A stretch of DNA of 64,000 nucleotides from Opitutia bacterium (lineage in GTDB: Bacteria; Verrucomicrobiota; Verrucomicrobiia; Opitutales; Opitutaceae): contig JACRHS010000010.1 of assembly GCA_016217595.1 (NCBI GenBank), positions 1 to 64,000 of the forward strand, in the 5' to 3' direction. The notes under the pieces are model-generated. The model was not told the DNA's origin, searched no databases, and was given only the letters and a program-made list of their open reading frames with translations. Each line of letters starts with the position of its first letter. Within the stretch, counting starts at the first letter, position 1. The translations under genes were made by a program, and so were the position numbers. Of the stretch, positions 24,408 through 32,168 are shown in pieces.

Positions 24408-25775
24408 ATGCCCGATGCCAGCTCGCCCCGCTTGTTGCTCGCCGACGATCAAGCCGACGTACTCGAAGCGTTGCGCCTGCTCCTCAAGCCCGAGGGCTAC
24501 GCCATCGAGACGGTGAAATCGCCGGCGGCCGCGTTGAAGGCCATCGAGGCGCGCGACTACGATCTCGCGCTCGTCGACCTCAACTACTCGCGCGACACCA
24601 CCAGCGGCCAGGAGGGCCTCGACCTCGTGCAGCAATTGCAAACGCTCGATGCCACGCTGCCCGTCGTCGTCATGACGGCGTGGGCGAGCGTCGAACTCGC
24701 CGTCGAGGCGATGCGCCGCGGCGCGCGCGATTTTGTGACCAAGCCGTGGGACAATCCGCGCCTGCTCGCGGTCATCCGCAACCAGCTCGCGCTCGGCAGC
24801 GCGATGCGCGCGTACCGGCGGCTCGAACAGGAAAACCAGCTGCTGCGCGCGCCCGGCAAGGCCGGCCCCAACCTCATCGCGCAATCGGCCGCCATGCGCC
24901 CGGTGCTCGACATTATCGCCCGCGTGGGGCCGAGCGACGCCAATGTCCTCATCACCGGCGAAAACGGCACGGGCAAGGGCGTCATCGCGCAGGCGTTGCA
25001 CGCCGTCTCCGCGCGCGCCGACCGGCCGTTGATCTCGGTCAACATGGGCGGTCTGCCGGAGGGCGTGTTCGAGAGCGAGCTCTTCGGGCATGTGCGCGGC
25101 GCGTTCACCGATGCGAAGACCGATCGCGCGGGCCGGTTCGAGCTGGCCGACGGCGGCGCGCTGTTTCTCGATGAGATCGGCAACATCCCGCTCAGCCAGC
25201 AGGCGAAAATTTTGCGCACGCTGGAGACAGGCGAGTTCGAGCGCCTCGGTTCGTCGAAGACGCATCGCGCCAATGTGCGCCTGATCTCCGCGACCAACGC
25301 CGACCTCGCCGCGGAAGTCGCCGCCGGGCGGTTCCGGCAGGATCTGCTGTTCCGGCTCAACACGATTTTGATCCACCTGCCGCCGCTACGCGAACGCCGG
25401 GAGGACATCGATCTGCTCGCGCAGCATTTCCTCCAGCAGCACGTCGCGCGGTACCGCAAACCGGTGACCGGTTTCGATGCGGGCGCGAGCGAGGCGTTGC
25501 GCGCCTATGCCTGGCCCGGCAACGTGCGCGAGCTGGATCATGCGGTGGAGCGCGGGGTGTTGATGGCACCGGGCAAGGTGATCCGCGCGCCCGACCTCGG
25601 CCTCAACGCCGGCGCCGCCGCGCCGCGTCTGGAAGACATGAGCCTGGAGGAAGTGGAGGCTTTTCTGATCAAGAAAACGCTGGCGCGGTGCAGCGGCAAC
25701 GCCCGCGCCGCCGCCGAAGCGCTCGGCTTGAGCCGCAGCGCCTTTTACCGGCGGCTGGAGAAGTACGGGCTGTGA
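24408..25775 (+). CDS. NtrC-family sigma-54-type response regulator
   Basis: A 455-residue regulator with receiver domain (about 8-125; phosphorylation site Asp57 in LALVDLNYS, Lys in FVTKPWD), AAA+ domain (about 150-385; Walker A GENGTGKG, Walker B LFLDEIGN) and a Fis-type helix-turn-helix (about 415-455; NARAAAEALGLSRSAFYRRL). The sigma-54 contact loop reads GAFTDA instead of the canonical GAFTGA. It is paired with the kinase at 26302, separated by a small four-helix-bundle gene. A sigma-54-like promoter precedes the downstream efflux operon, which it probably activates. ATG at 24408 gives a normal receiver start. Confidence 0.95.
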   Translation: MPDASSPRLLLADDQADVLEALRLLLKPEGYAIETVKSPAAALKAIEARDYDLALVDLNYSRDTTSGQEGLDLVQQLQTLDATLPVVVMTAWASVELAVEAMRRGARDFVTKPWDNPRLLAVIRNQLALGSAMRAYRRLEQENQLLRAPGKAGPNLIAQSAAMRPVLDIIARVGPSDANVLITGENGTGKGVIAQALHAVSARADRPLISVNMGGLPEGVFESELFGHVRGAFTDAKTDRAGRFELADGGALFLDEIGNIPLSQQAKILRTLETGEFERLGSSKTHRANVRLISATNADLAAEVAAGRFRQDLLFRLNTILIHLPPLRERREDIDLLAQHFLQQHVARYRKPVTGFDAGASEALRAYAWPGNVRELDHAVERGVLMAPGKVIRAPDLGLNAGAAAPRLEDMSLEEVEAFLIKKTLARCSGNARAAAEALGLSRSAFYRRLEKYGL

Positions 25776-25782
25776 AGTCAGC

Positions 25783-25810
25783 CCTAAGCTTTAGGCGATA
25801 AGCGATAGGC
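25783..25810. repeat. Heptad repeat array, four units
   Basis: CCTAAGC-TTTAGGC-GATAAGC-GATAGGC: four tandem 7-mers ending GGC or AGC, in the gap after the response regulator gene. They are the reverse orientation of the GCCTA-type heptads at 26261-26295. Confidence 0.7.
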
Positions 25811-25830
25811 TTCTAAATTTTTCCTCCCCC

Positions 25831-26199
25831 ATGAAAAACTACCACGATCTCAATGTCTGGAAATCGAGCCATGCACTCACCATAGAAATCTACCGCCTGA
25901 CCAAAGCGTTTCCGAAGGAAGAATTGTTCGGACTCACGAGCCAGCTCCGCCGCGCGGCTTCGTCGATCCCGGCAAATATCGCCGAAGGCTGCGGTCGGGA
26001 AGGCGACGCTGAGCTCAAGCGATTTCTCAACATTGCCCTCGGGTCGGCCTGCGAAGCGGATTACTTCGTGTTGCTCGCCGGCGAACTCGGATACTTGGAC
26101 TCGGACAGTCACTCCGCACTCGCCGAAAAGTTTGTGCAACTTCGCCGTCAACTGGGCGCATTTATTCAGAAACTGAAAGATGATAACAACAGGCGATAA
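25831..26199 (+). CDS. Four-helix-bundle (S23/23S rRNA IVS-type) protein
   Basis: A 122-residue all-helical protein of the TIGR02436 type. Hallmarks are NYHDLNVWKSSHALTIEIY, a FGLTSQLRRAASSIPANIAEG centre and the GSACEADYFVLLAGELGYL helix. Such genes were first found within intervening sequences of 23S rRNA, but free copies are common in Bacteroidota and Verrucomicrobiota; no function is established. Here one sits between the response regulator and the sensor kinase of a two-component pair. Heptad repeat arrays lie on both sides, and its stop codon overlaps the start of the right-hand array, so the gene with its flanks looks like an inserted cassette. Confidence 0.92.
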   Translation: MKNYHDLNVWKSSHALTIEIYRLTKAFPKEELFGLTSQLRRAASSIPANIAEGCGREGDAELKRFLNIALGSACEADYFVLLAGELGYLDSDSHSALAEKFVQLRRQLGAFIQKLKDDNNRR

Positions 26200-26207
26200 G
26201 CTTCTGC

Positions 26208-26295
26208 GATAAGCTATAGGCTGTAAGCTTAAGGCTCGTCACCTCTGCCCACCACCTTCCGCTTATAGCCTACCGCCTATCGCTTACCGCCTCTT
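26208..26295. repeat. Inverted pair of heptad repeat arrays
   Basis: Left: GATAAGC-TATAGGC-TGTAAGC-TTAAGGC (26208-26235). Right: GCTTATA-GCCTACC-GCCTATC-GCTTACC-GCCTCTT (26261-26295). Units are exactly 7 bp; the arrays face each other across a 25-bp spacer and could pair imperfectly. The kinase GTG start follows 7 bp later. Confidence 0.8.
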
Positions 26296-26301
26296 CCCCT
26301 C

Positions 26302-27651
26302 GTGTCCAAATCCCGTCCACGTTTCTCTCACGATCAGCGCGTGCTCTTGCTCGCGTTGCTCTCCGGCGCGCCGGCGGTGCTCGTCACCGTCGTGATTTTG
26401 TGGACCGGCGATTTTTCGTCCAAGGTGCAGTGGACCCTCACGCTGTTGGTCGGCGGCTGCTGGCTCGGATTTGCCTTCGCCGCGCGCGAACGCGTCATCC
26501 ATCCGCTCCAGACGATGGCCAACCTCCTCACCGCGCTGCGCGAGGGCGATTTTTCCATCCGCGCCCACGGCGCCCGCCGCGACGATCCGCTCGGCGACGT
26601 GATGGCCGAGATCAATCTCCTCAGCCGCCTCCTCCAGGAGCAGCGTCTCGACGCCCTCGAAGCCACCGCCCTCCTCCGCACCGTCATGGCCGAGATCGAC
26701 GTCGCCATCTTCGCGTTCGACGGCGAGGGCGTGTTGCGTCTCGTCAACCGCGCCGGCCAGGAGTTGCTCGCCGCGCCCGCGGAGCGCCTGCTCGGGCGCG
26801 CCGCCACCAGCCTCGGCCTCGGCGAATATCTCACGGGCGACGAGACGCGGCTGCTCGAACAGACCGCGTTTCCCGGCGGCACGGGCCGCTGGGGTTTGCG
26901 CCGCACCACGTTTCGCGAAGACGGCCGGCCGCACGCCTTGCTCGTCATCACCGACCTGAGCCAAGCGTTGCGCGAGGAGGAGCTCAAAGCCTGGCAACGT
27001 CTCGTGCGCGTGCTCGGTCACGAGCTCAACAACTCGCTCGCGCCGATCAAATCGCTCGCCGGCAGCCTCGACTCTCTCCTCCGCCAACCGCAGCGCGCCC
27101 CCGACTGGGAGGCCGACATGCGCCGTGGTCTGGAAATCATCGCCGCGCGCGCCGACGGCCTCGCGCGGTTCATGCAGGCGTACACCCGCCTCGCGCGCCT
27201 GCCCCAGCCGGCGCGTGCGCCCTGTGCATTGCCGCCGCTGGTGCAACGCGCCGCGTCGATCGAGACGCGCCTGCCCGTGCGCGTGGACGGCGGTCCCGAC
27301 CTCACGCTCAATTGCGACGCCGCGCAGATCGAACAGGTGGTGATCAACCTGCTCAAAAACGCCGTGGACGCCACGCTCGAACGCCGCGCCACCGGCAAGC
27401 CCGACGCGGGCGTGCGCCTCGCCTGGAAGCAGAGCGCGCATCACGTTGAAATCGTCGTCGAGGACGACGGCCTCGGCATCGCCAATGCCGGCAACCTCTT
27501 CGTGCCGTTTTTCACGACGAAGCCCGAGGGCTCGGGCATCGGCCTGGTGTTGTGCCGCCAGATTGCCGAGAACCACGGCGGCTCGCTCCAGCTGGCCAAT
27601 CGCACCGACGGCGCCTCTGGCTGTGTCGCCACACTCCGGCTACCGGTGTGA
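26302..27651 (+). CDS. NtrY-like sensor histidine kinase
   Basis: A 449-residue inner-membrane kinase, starting with GTG. Two membrane helices (about 14-35 and 43-61) are followed by a HAMP region (about 62-115), a PAS-like domain (about 122-222), the dimerisation and phosphoacceptor helix with His240 in VLGHELNNSLAPIK, and the HATPase domain with NLLKNAVDAT (N box), EDDGLGIAN (G1) and TKPEGSGIGLVLC (G2). It has almost no periplasmic loop, so it likely senses a membrane or cytoplasmic signal. It is the partner of the NtrC-family regulator at 24408, and the pair probably governs the efflux genes beyond the intron. Confidence 0.95.
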   Translation: MSKSRPRFSHDQRVLLLALLSGAPAVLVTVVILWTGDFSSKVQWTLTLLVGGCWLGFAFAARERVIHPLQTMANLLTALREGDFSIRAHGARRDDPLGDVMAEINLLSRLLQEQRLDALEATALLRTVMAEIDVAIFAFDGEGVLRLVNRAGQELLAAPAERLLGRAATSLGLGEYLTGDETRLLEQTAFPGGTGRWGLRRTTFREDGRPHALLVITDLSQALREEELKAWQRLVRVLGHELNNSLAPIKSLAGSLDSLLRQPQRAPDWEADMRRGLEIIAARADGLARFMQAYTRLARLPQPARAPCALPPLVQRAASIETRLPVRVDGGPDLTLNCDAAQIEQVVINLLKNAVDATLERRATGKPDAGVRLAWKQSAHHVEIVVEDDGLGIANAGNLFVPFFTTKPEGSGIGLVLCRQIAENHGGSLQLANRTDGASGCVATLRLPV

Positions 27652-27735
27652 GGCGGGCGCCTCGGCTTTAAAGCTCGCGCGTCAGGCTGACTGTGGATAG
27701 GGGTAGAGAGCGGGATGGAACCGCCCCCTCCCTCC

Positions 27736-27768
27736 GAACCGGACGGGCGGATCTCCCGCATCCGGCTC
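27736..27768 (-). ncRNA. Group II intron domain V
   Basis: Read on the minus strand: GAGCCGGATGCGGGAGA, then TCCGCCCGTCCGGTTC. The outer stem pairs GAGCCGGA with TCCGGTTC, the inner stem pairs GCGG with CCGC across a GAGA-type loop, and the catalytic AGC triad is at the start. This is the most conserved piece of a group II intron. Confidence 0.8.
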
Positions 27769-27785
27769 TCCAGTCGGTGAGTTTC

Positions 27786-29120
27786 TCAACGCGGAGACTG
27801 ACAGGCCAAGGCGTGGGCTTGTGTGAGACTGAACAAGCCCAGCTCGGTGAAGTAGTGGTTGCGCCATCGTTGATGGTCGGCCCCGCAGCCCCGCCCCCGG
27901 CGTCCGGCGCGTTTGCGCAGGATCGACCGAAGCCGGCCGCGGACGTTGCTGTCCAAGGCCGGGAACGTGGTGCGATGGCTGTGCTGGAAGTACCCGAACC
28001 AGCCGCGCAGCCCTTGGTTGAGCTGCGCGATGATGCAGGCCAGCGAGTCTCCGCTGGTGCGCGGAGTCAGTTGTCGCACCTTGTCCCGGAGCCGGTCCAT
28101 CGCCTTGCGGCGCGGCCAGCGGTAGCCCCGCTCGAAGTGATACCCAAGGAAGTCAAAACCTCCCGGTTGGGTCGCATCGACGAGGCGGGTTTTCTCCGGA
28201 TGCAGCGTCAGGCCGTTTTCGCCGACCCACGTCTGCACGCGGGCCAGCGCGGCCTTCGCCTCCTCCTCGCTGCGACACAGGATCACGAAGTCGTCGGCGT
28301 AGCGCACCATCTGCCTGCCGCTGTCGGCGAGCAGGTGGTCCAGCGGGTCGAGGTAGAGGTTGGCCAGCAAGGGGCTGATGACCGCCCCCTGCGGCGTGCC
28401 CCGCTCGGTCGGCTCGTGCAACGTCAGCTCCTCCATCACCCCTTGGTCGAGGTAACTTCGGATCAGCGCCAGCACGCGGCCGTCCGCGATGCGTTCTTCG
28501 ACCCGGCCCATGAGCCGGTCCTTCGGGATCGTGTCGAAGTAGCTTTTCAGATCCGCGTCCACGATCCACGTGTGCCCCTCGTCCAGCAGGCTCTGCACGC
28601 GGCGCAGCGCGTCCTTGCCACCACGTCCGGGCCGGAACCCGTAGCTGTGCTCGGCAAACCGGTGCTCGAAGATCGGTTCGATCACCATCCTCAGGGCCGT
28701 CTGTACGATCCTGTCGCGCACCGCCGGGATGCCCAGCGGTCGCGGCTCGGTCGTGCCGGGCTTGGGGATCCAGACCCGTTTGACCGGCAGGGGTTGGTAG
28801 CTCGCCGTGCGCAGTTGCTCTTGCAGGTCGAGCAGACCACGTGGGCAGTCTTTGGCGAAGCGTGCCACCGTGATGCGATCAACGCCGCTGCCACCTGCGT
28901 TGCTGCGCACCTTTGCCCATGCCAGCTCCAGCGTCCGGTCCGCCGACACCTTGTCGATCAGACTGAACCACCGGTTTCCTTTCCTCCCTCCGATGAGGGC
29001 CGTCAGCATGCGCTCCGTCCACACCCCGGGTTCGGCTCCCGCCGGTCGGCGGGTGGCTTCTCCTCCTTGTTTATCCCTCGCGGGAACTGACGGAGGTTTT
29101 GTTTCCCCGGGTGTGTTCAT
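27786..29120 (-). CDS. ltrA: Group II intron reverse transcriptase/maturase
   Basis: A 444-residue protein. The reverse transcriptase palm is clear: RPLGIPAVRDRIVQTALRM, a HTWIVDADLKSYFDTI block, GTPQGAVISPLLANLYL, the catalytic MVRYADDFVILC (YADD), and GFDFLGYHF. The maturase X region follows, ending LNQGLRGWFGYFQ, and a short C-terminal segment (RWRNHYFTELGL). There is no HNH endonuclease domain. The intact catalytic motifs suggest an active or recently active element. It splices and re-inserts the surrounding intron. The ATG at 29120 is the first in-frame Met ahead of the conserved N-terminal block. Confidence 0.95.
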   Translation of the reverse strand: MNTPGETKPPSVPARDKQGGEATRRPAGAEPGVWTERMLTALIGGRKGNRWFSLIDKVSADRTLELAWAKVRSNAGGSGVDRITVARFAKDCPRGLLDLQEQLRTASYQPLPVKRVWIPKPGTTEPRPLGIPAVRDRIVQTALRMVIEPIFEHRFAEHSYGFRPGRGGKDALRRVQSLLDEGHTWIVDADLKSYFDTIPKDRLMGRVEERIADGRVLALIRSYLDQGVMEELTLHEPTERGTPQGAVISPLLANLYLDPLDHLLADSGRQMVRYADDFVILCRSEEEAKAALARVQTWVGENGLTLHPEKTRLVDATQPGGFDFLGYHFERGYRWPRRKAMDRLRDKVRQLTPRTSGDSLACIIAQLNQGLRGWFGYFQHSHRTTFPALDSNVRGRLRSILRKRAGRRGRGCGADHQRWRNHYFTELGLFSLTQAHALACQSPR

Positions 29121-29537
29121 CGCGCGTTCACCTTCCTGGGTCCCTTCGCTCCCCCGGTGTTGCCCGGCTTCATCGCTACTATGGACCCTCTGACTCCGGC
29201 GCGAGTCAGCACCCCGCGCCGGTCTCTCCACTTATTCCATGAGCCCTTCCAGTCGTTCTCACTCCAACCACGCTCCCACCGTCCGGTCTCCAGCCGCGGC
29301 AGGGTTGGTGCCGTGACCGGCTCGCCGCCCTCGCGGCAGGCTTCGCCTTTCCCCAGCAGGCTCGCCCGATGGAAACGCCGTATCGAGTTCACTGGCGTTT
29401 GGGACCAACTGTCCGTCTCCGGCTGCTCCCCACCCCGCCTTGCGGCGACGCAGTTGCCTTCGACTGCACCCCGGTCTCTGCCTCCGGGGCGGTTCTGACT
29501 TTCACAGACTGAGCTCATGGTTTTATGGACGCACTGG

Positions 29538-29559
29538 AGCGCGTTGTCCCCAACGCGCT
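29538..29559. repeat. Palindromic hairpin beside the group II intron
   Basis: AGCGCGTTG-TCCC-CAACGCGCT: a perfect 9-bp stem with 4-nt loop. On the minus strand it forms the 5' exon end, 3 bp before the intron's GTGCG. An equivalent hairpin without an intron is at 17630-17649. Confidence 0.8.
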
Positions 29560-29660
29560 GGTGCGGCCAACGGAAAAGCGCCAGAGGACTCAAGTCGCTC
29601 CACCGAAAACCGTCTTCCTGTGGCGCGAGCTTCCGCAAAATCATCGTGCACTCGTCCCAG

Positions 29661-29681
29661 CCACGGGCGTCCCGCCCGTGT
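29661..29681. repeat. REP-like hairpin CACGGGC/GCCCGTG
   Basis: CCACGGGCGTCCCGCCCGTG forms a 7-bp GC stem around a short loop in the 350-bp gap between the intron and the efflux operon. One arm of this motif (CCACGGGCGGGA) closes the three 83-bp repeats at 20-22.5 kb, suggesting a shared origin. Nothing else is recognised between 29560 and 29850. Confidence 0.55.
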
Positions 29682-29852
29682 TTCGAGCCAATCGTCCAGC
29701 ATAGCAAAAGAGCTTGGGACTTTTTGCGGCCAAAAAACCCGTCCCATTATCGGGACGCCCTAATCCCATTTGCGAATCGCACGGCCAGACCTGCGCGCGT
29801 GAACGAAAATTCTAGGCTTTGTCTGACAATGCGTTAAACCATCGGCAACAAC

Positions 29853-29868
29853 TTGGCACAGTCGCTGC
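29853..29868 (+). promoter_or_regulatory. Sigma-54 (-24/-12) promoter before the efflux operon
   Basis: TTGGCAC-AGTCG-CTGC has the invariant GG and GC exactly 10 bp apart and matches TGGCAC-N5-TTGC with one mismatch. It stands before the hlyD-like gene, downstream of genes for an NtrC-family regulator and its kinase. The expected transcription start (about 29880) would leave only a few bases before the ATG at 29885. Confidence 0.7.
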
Positions 29869-29884
29869 AATACCGCGACGCAAC

Positions 29885-31138
29885 ATGGACATCGCGCGCC
29901 CGGACATCGCCCGACAAAAACGCAAAAAGCGGCTGATCTACGCCAGCCTCGCTGCGCTCGCGCTTGTTGTCATCACCGCCGTCCTCGCGCGCCTCCAACC
30001 CGCCGCGCCCACCGTCGACCGCAACCTCGTGTGGATCGACACCGTGAAACGCGGCACCATCCCCCGCCAGGTGCGCGGGCTCGGCACGCTCGTGCCGGAG
30101 GAGATTCGCTGGATCGCCGCGCGCACGCAGGGCCGCGTCGAACGCATCGTGCTGCGCCCCGGCGCCGTCGTCACGCCCGACAGCGTGATCCTCGTGTTGA
30201 AAAACCCCACCGTGCTCCAGGCCGCCGTCGACGCCGAGTCGGAGCTCAAGTCCGCCGAGGCCGAACTCGTCAGCTTGAAGGTGCAGCTCGAACGCAGCGT
30301 GCTCGAAGCCGAGGCCAGCCTCGCGCGCGCCAAATCCGATTTCGAGACGACCCGCCTCCAGGCCGAGGTGAACGACGAGCTCTACAAGGACAAACTCATC
30401 TCCACGCTCGAACTGCGCCGCTCCAAAGTCGTCGCCGAGGACGCCGCGACCCGCTACGCCATCGAACGCAAGCGCCACGCCTTCGCCCAGGACTCGATCG
30501 CCCCGCAACTCGCCGTGAAACAAGCCTCGCTCGCCCGCTCCGCCGCCCAGGCCAAACTCCGGCGCGACGACGCCGAAGACCTCAGTGTCCGCGCCGGCAT
30601 GAGCGGCGTGCTGCAAGAGCTCCCGGTGGAAGTCGGCGCGCAAGTGCAGCCCGGCGCCAACGTCGCGCGCGTCGTCGATCCCTCGCGTTTGAAGGCCGAA
30701 ATCCGCGTCGCCGAGACGCAGGCCAAGGACATCCTCATCGGCCAGGGCGCGTCCATCGACACGCGCAACGGCCTCGTCGAAGGCCGCGTGGTGCGCATCG
30801 ATCCCTCGGTGCAAAACGGCACCGTCACCGTCGACATCACGCTGGTGGGCGAGTTGCCCAAAGGCGCCCGCCCCGCGCTCTCGGTCGACGGCACCATCGA
30901 GCTCGAGCGCATGGAAAACGTCGTCTACGTCGGCCGCCCGGCGTTCGGTCAGGAAGGTGGCACGGTGGGGATGTTCAAACTCGAAGCCGACGGCGTGCAC
31001 GCCGCGCGCCTGCCGGTCCGGCTCGGACGCGGCTCCGTCAACCTGATCGAGATCGTCAGCGGCCTTCAACCCGACGACAAAGTGATCCTCTCTGACATGT
31101 CCCAATGGGACGCCCATGACCGCGTGAAACTGAACTGA
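29885..31138 (+). CDS. HlyD/MacA-type periplasmic adaptor protein
   Basis: A 417-residue membrane fusion protein of a tripartite efflux pump. A short cytoplasmic N-terminus (basic RQKRKKR) is followed by one membrane helix (about 18-36), a lipoyl-like half (GRVERIVLRPGAVVTPDSVI), a long coiled coil (about 110-215; ELKSAEAELVSLKVQLERSV and KLISTLELRRSKVV), the second lipoyl half (LSVRAGMSGVLQELPVEVG) and beta-barrel domains. It links the inner-membrane permease and ATPase to the TolC-like channel encoded downstream. The frame extends to a GTG-type start at 29819, but that would run through the sigma-54 promoter, so the ATG at 29885 is preferred. Confidence 0.92.
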   Translation: MDIARPDIARQKRKKRLIYASLAALALVVITAVLARLQPAAPTVDRNLVWIDTVKRGTIPRQVRGLGTLVPEEIRWIAARTQGRVERIVLRPGAVVTPDSVILVLKNPTVLQAAVDAESELKSAEAELVSLKVQLERSVLEAEASLARAKSDFETTRLQAEVNDELYKDKLISTLELRRSKVVAEDAATRYAIERKRHAFAQDSIAPQLAVKQASLARSAAQAKLRRDDAEDLSVRAGMSGVLQELPVEVGAQVQPGANVARVVDPSRLKAEIRVAETQAKDILIGQGASIDTRNGLVEGRVVRIDPSVQNGTVTVDITLVGELPKGARPALSVDGTIELERMENVVYVGRPAFGQEGGTVGMFKLEADGVHAARLPVRLGRGSVNLIEIVSGLQPDDKVILSDMSQWDAHDRVKLN

Positions 31139-31179
31139 ATATCACCACGAAACCCCCGGCGCACTCCGCCGCAACCAGA

Positions 31180-31370
31180 GTTAACCACGAAACACACGAA
31201 AAACACGAAAGCTCGATCCTTCATCCGTGCGATCCGCGGTTGTTCGATTGTTCCCGAAGAGAGCCCTCCCGAAAAACAGGATTCAACGAGATAGTAATGC
31301 AAAATTTCCACCCAGCCGCCTAAGACGCTAAAACCCGCTTTCGTGTTTTTCGCGTATTTCGTGGTTCCAC
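31180..31370. repeat. Inverted pair of NHETHE-type repeats
   Basis: Left copy (31180-31213) reads GTTAACCACGAAACACACG..AACACGAAAGC; right copy (31337-31370) is its imperfect reverse complement. About 120 bp of unassigned sequence lies between. The pair fills the 243-bp gap between the adaptor and ATPase genes. A single copy is at 16353-16387. Confidence 0.7.
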
Positions 31371-31381
31371 CCTTTTCCTCC

Positions 31382-32095
31382 ATGTCCAACTCCCCGCTCA
31401 TCGCACTCGACGCCGTCACCAAAGTCTTCCTCACCGACGAGGTCGAAACCCACGCGCTCTCCGGCATCCACCTCGACATTCACAAGGGCGAGTACGTTGC
31501 CATCGCCGGTCCCTCGGGTTGCGGCAAATCCACGCTGCTCTCGATTCTCGGGCTCCTCGACACGCCCACCGACGGCACCTACCTGCTCAACGGCCGCCCG
31601 GTGCAAAGCCTCGCCCTCGCCGAGCGCGCGCGCATCCGCAACCGCGAGATCGGTTTCATTTTTCAATCGTTCAACCTCATCGGCGACCTGACGGTTTTCG
31701 AAAACGTCGAGCTGCCGCTCACCTACCGCGGCATGCCGGCCGCCGAGCGCAAGCAACGCGCGCAAGCCGCCCTCGAACAAGTCGGCATGGGTCACCGCGC
31801 GAAACACCTGCCTTCACAGCTCTCCGGCGGCCAGCAACAGCGCGTCGCCGTGGCCCGCGCCCTCGCCGGATCGCCCGCGGTGCTGCTCGCCGACGAGCCC
31901 ACCGGCAACCTCGATTCCAAAAACGGCGAGGCGGTGATGAACCTGCTCGCCGACCTGCACCGCGGCGGCGCCACGATCGTGATGGTGACGCACGACACGC
32001 GTTTCGCCCGCCACGCCGCCCGCTCTGTGCACCTCTTCGACGGCCGCGTCGTCGAAGAAAACGCGTTCACCAAAGCCGCCGAAAGCTCTCTTTGA
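31382..32095 (+). CDS. MacB/LolD-type ABC transporter ATPase 1
   Basis: A 237-residue cytoplasmic ATPase. Walker A is GPSGCGKST, Q-loop region FIFQSFNLIGDLT, signature LSGGQQQRVAVARAL, Walker [14 protein letters not shown] and the switch His in MVTHDTRF. This is the LolD/MacB subfamily, which powers FtsX-type permeases that do not themselves transport through a channel but work as mechanical pumps. It sits 73 bp upstream of the first ADOP permease gene. It and the second ATPase (36125) presumably pair with the four permeases. Confidence 0.95.
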   Translation: MSNSPLIALDAVTKVFLTDEVETHALSGIHLDIHKGEYVAIAGPSGCGKSTLLSILGLLDTPTDGTYLLNGRPVQSLALAERARIRNREIGFIFQSFNLIGDLTVFENVELPLTYRGMPAAERKQRAQAALEQVGMGHRAKHLPSQLSGGQQQRVAVARALAGSPAVLLADEPTGNLDSKNGEAVMNLLADLHRGGATIVMVTHDTRFARHAARSVHLFDGRVVEENAFTKAAESSL

Positions 32096-32168
32096 AATGC
32101 CGCGCGCATCAGCGCCGGCCCCCCACGTGGCAGCTTAAGCAGACTCAACCGAGACCCTCCTCTTTCGC

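Larger units (their letters stand above)
27697..29534 (-). mobile_element. Group II intron with reverse transcriptase/maturase gene
   Basis: The element is recognised by the maturase ORF, a domain V downstream of it (27736-27768) and a GTGCG sequence on the minus strand at 29534, the expected 5' end. The 3' end is placed at about 27697 (..CTAT). The ~1.84-kb size, no endonuclease domain in the maturase, and insertion 3 bp after a palindromic hairpin (29538-29559) fit bacterial class C introns, which prefer terminator-like stems. The region between 29120 and 29534 is the structured 5' intron RNA (domains I-III) and carries no gene. It lies in the gap between the kinase gene and the efflux operon and breaks no gene. 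Exact ends are uncertain. Confidence 0.75.

Noticed and set aside
24261-25376. A 371-codon open frame on the minus strand opposite the response regulator gene
   Set aside because: It is antisense to a clear NtrC-family gene, has Arg/Ala/Gly-rich GC-driven composition and no recognisable motif.
29819-29884. Upstream start for the hlyD-like gene
   Set aside because: It would place the sigma-54 promoter inside the coding region, and the added residues (SDNALNHRQQ) show no conserved feature.
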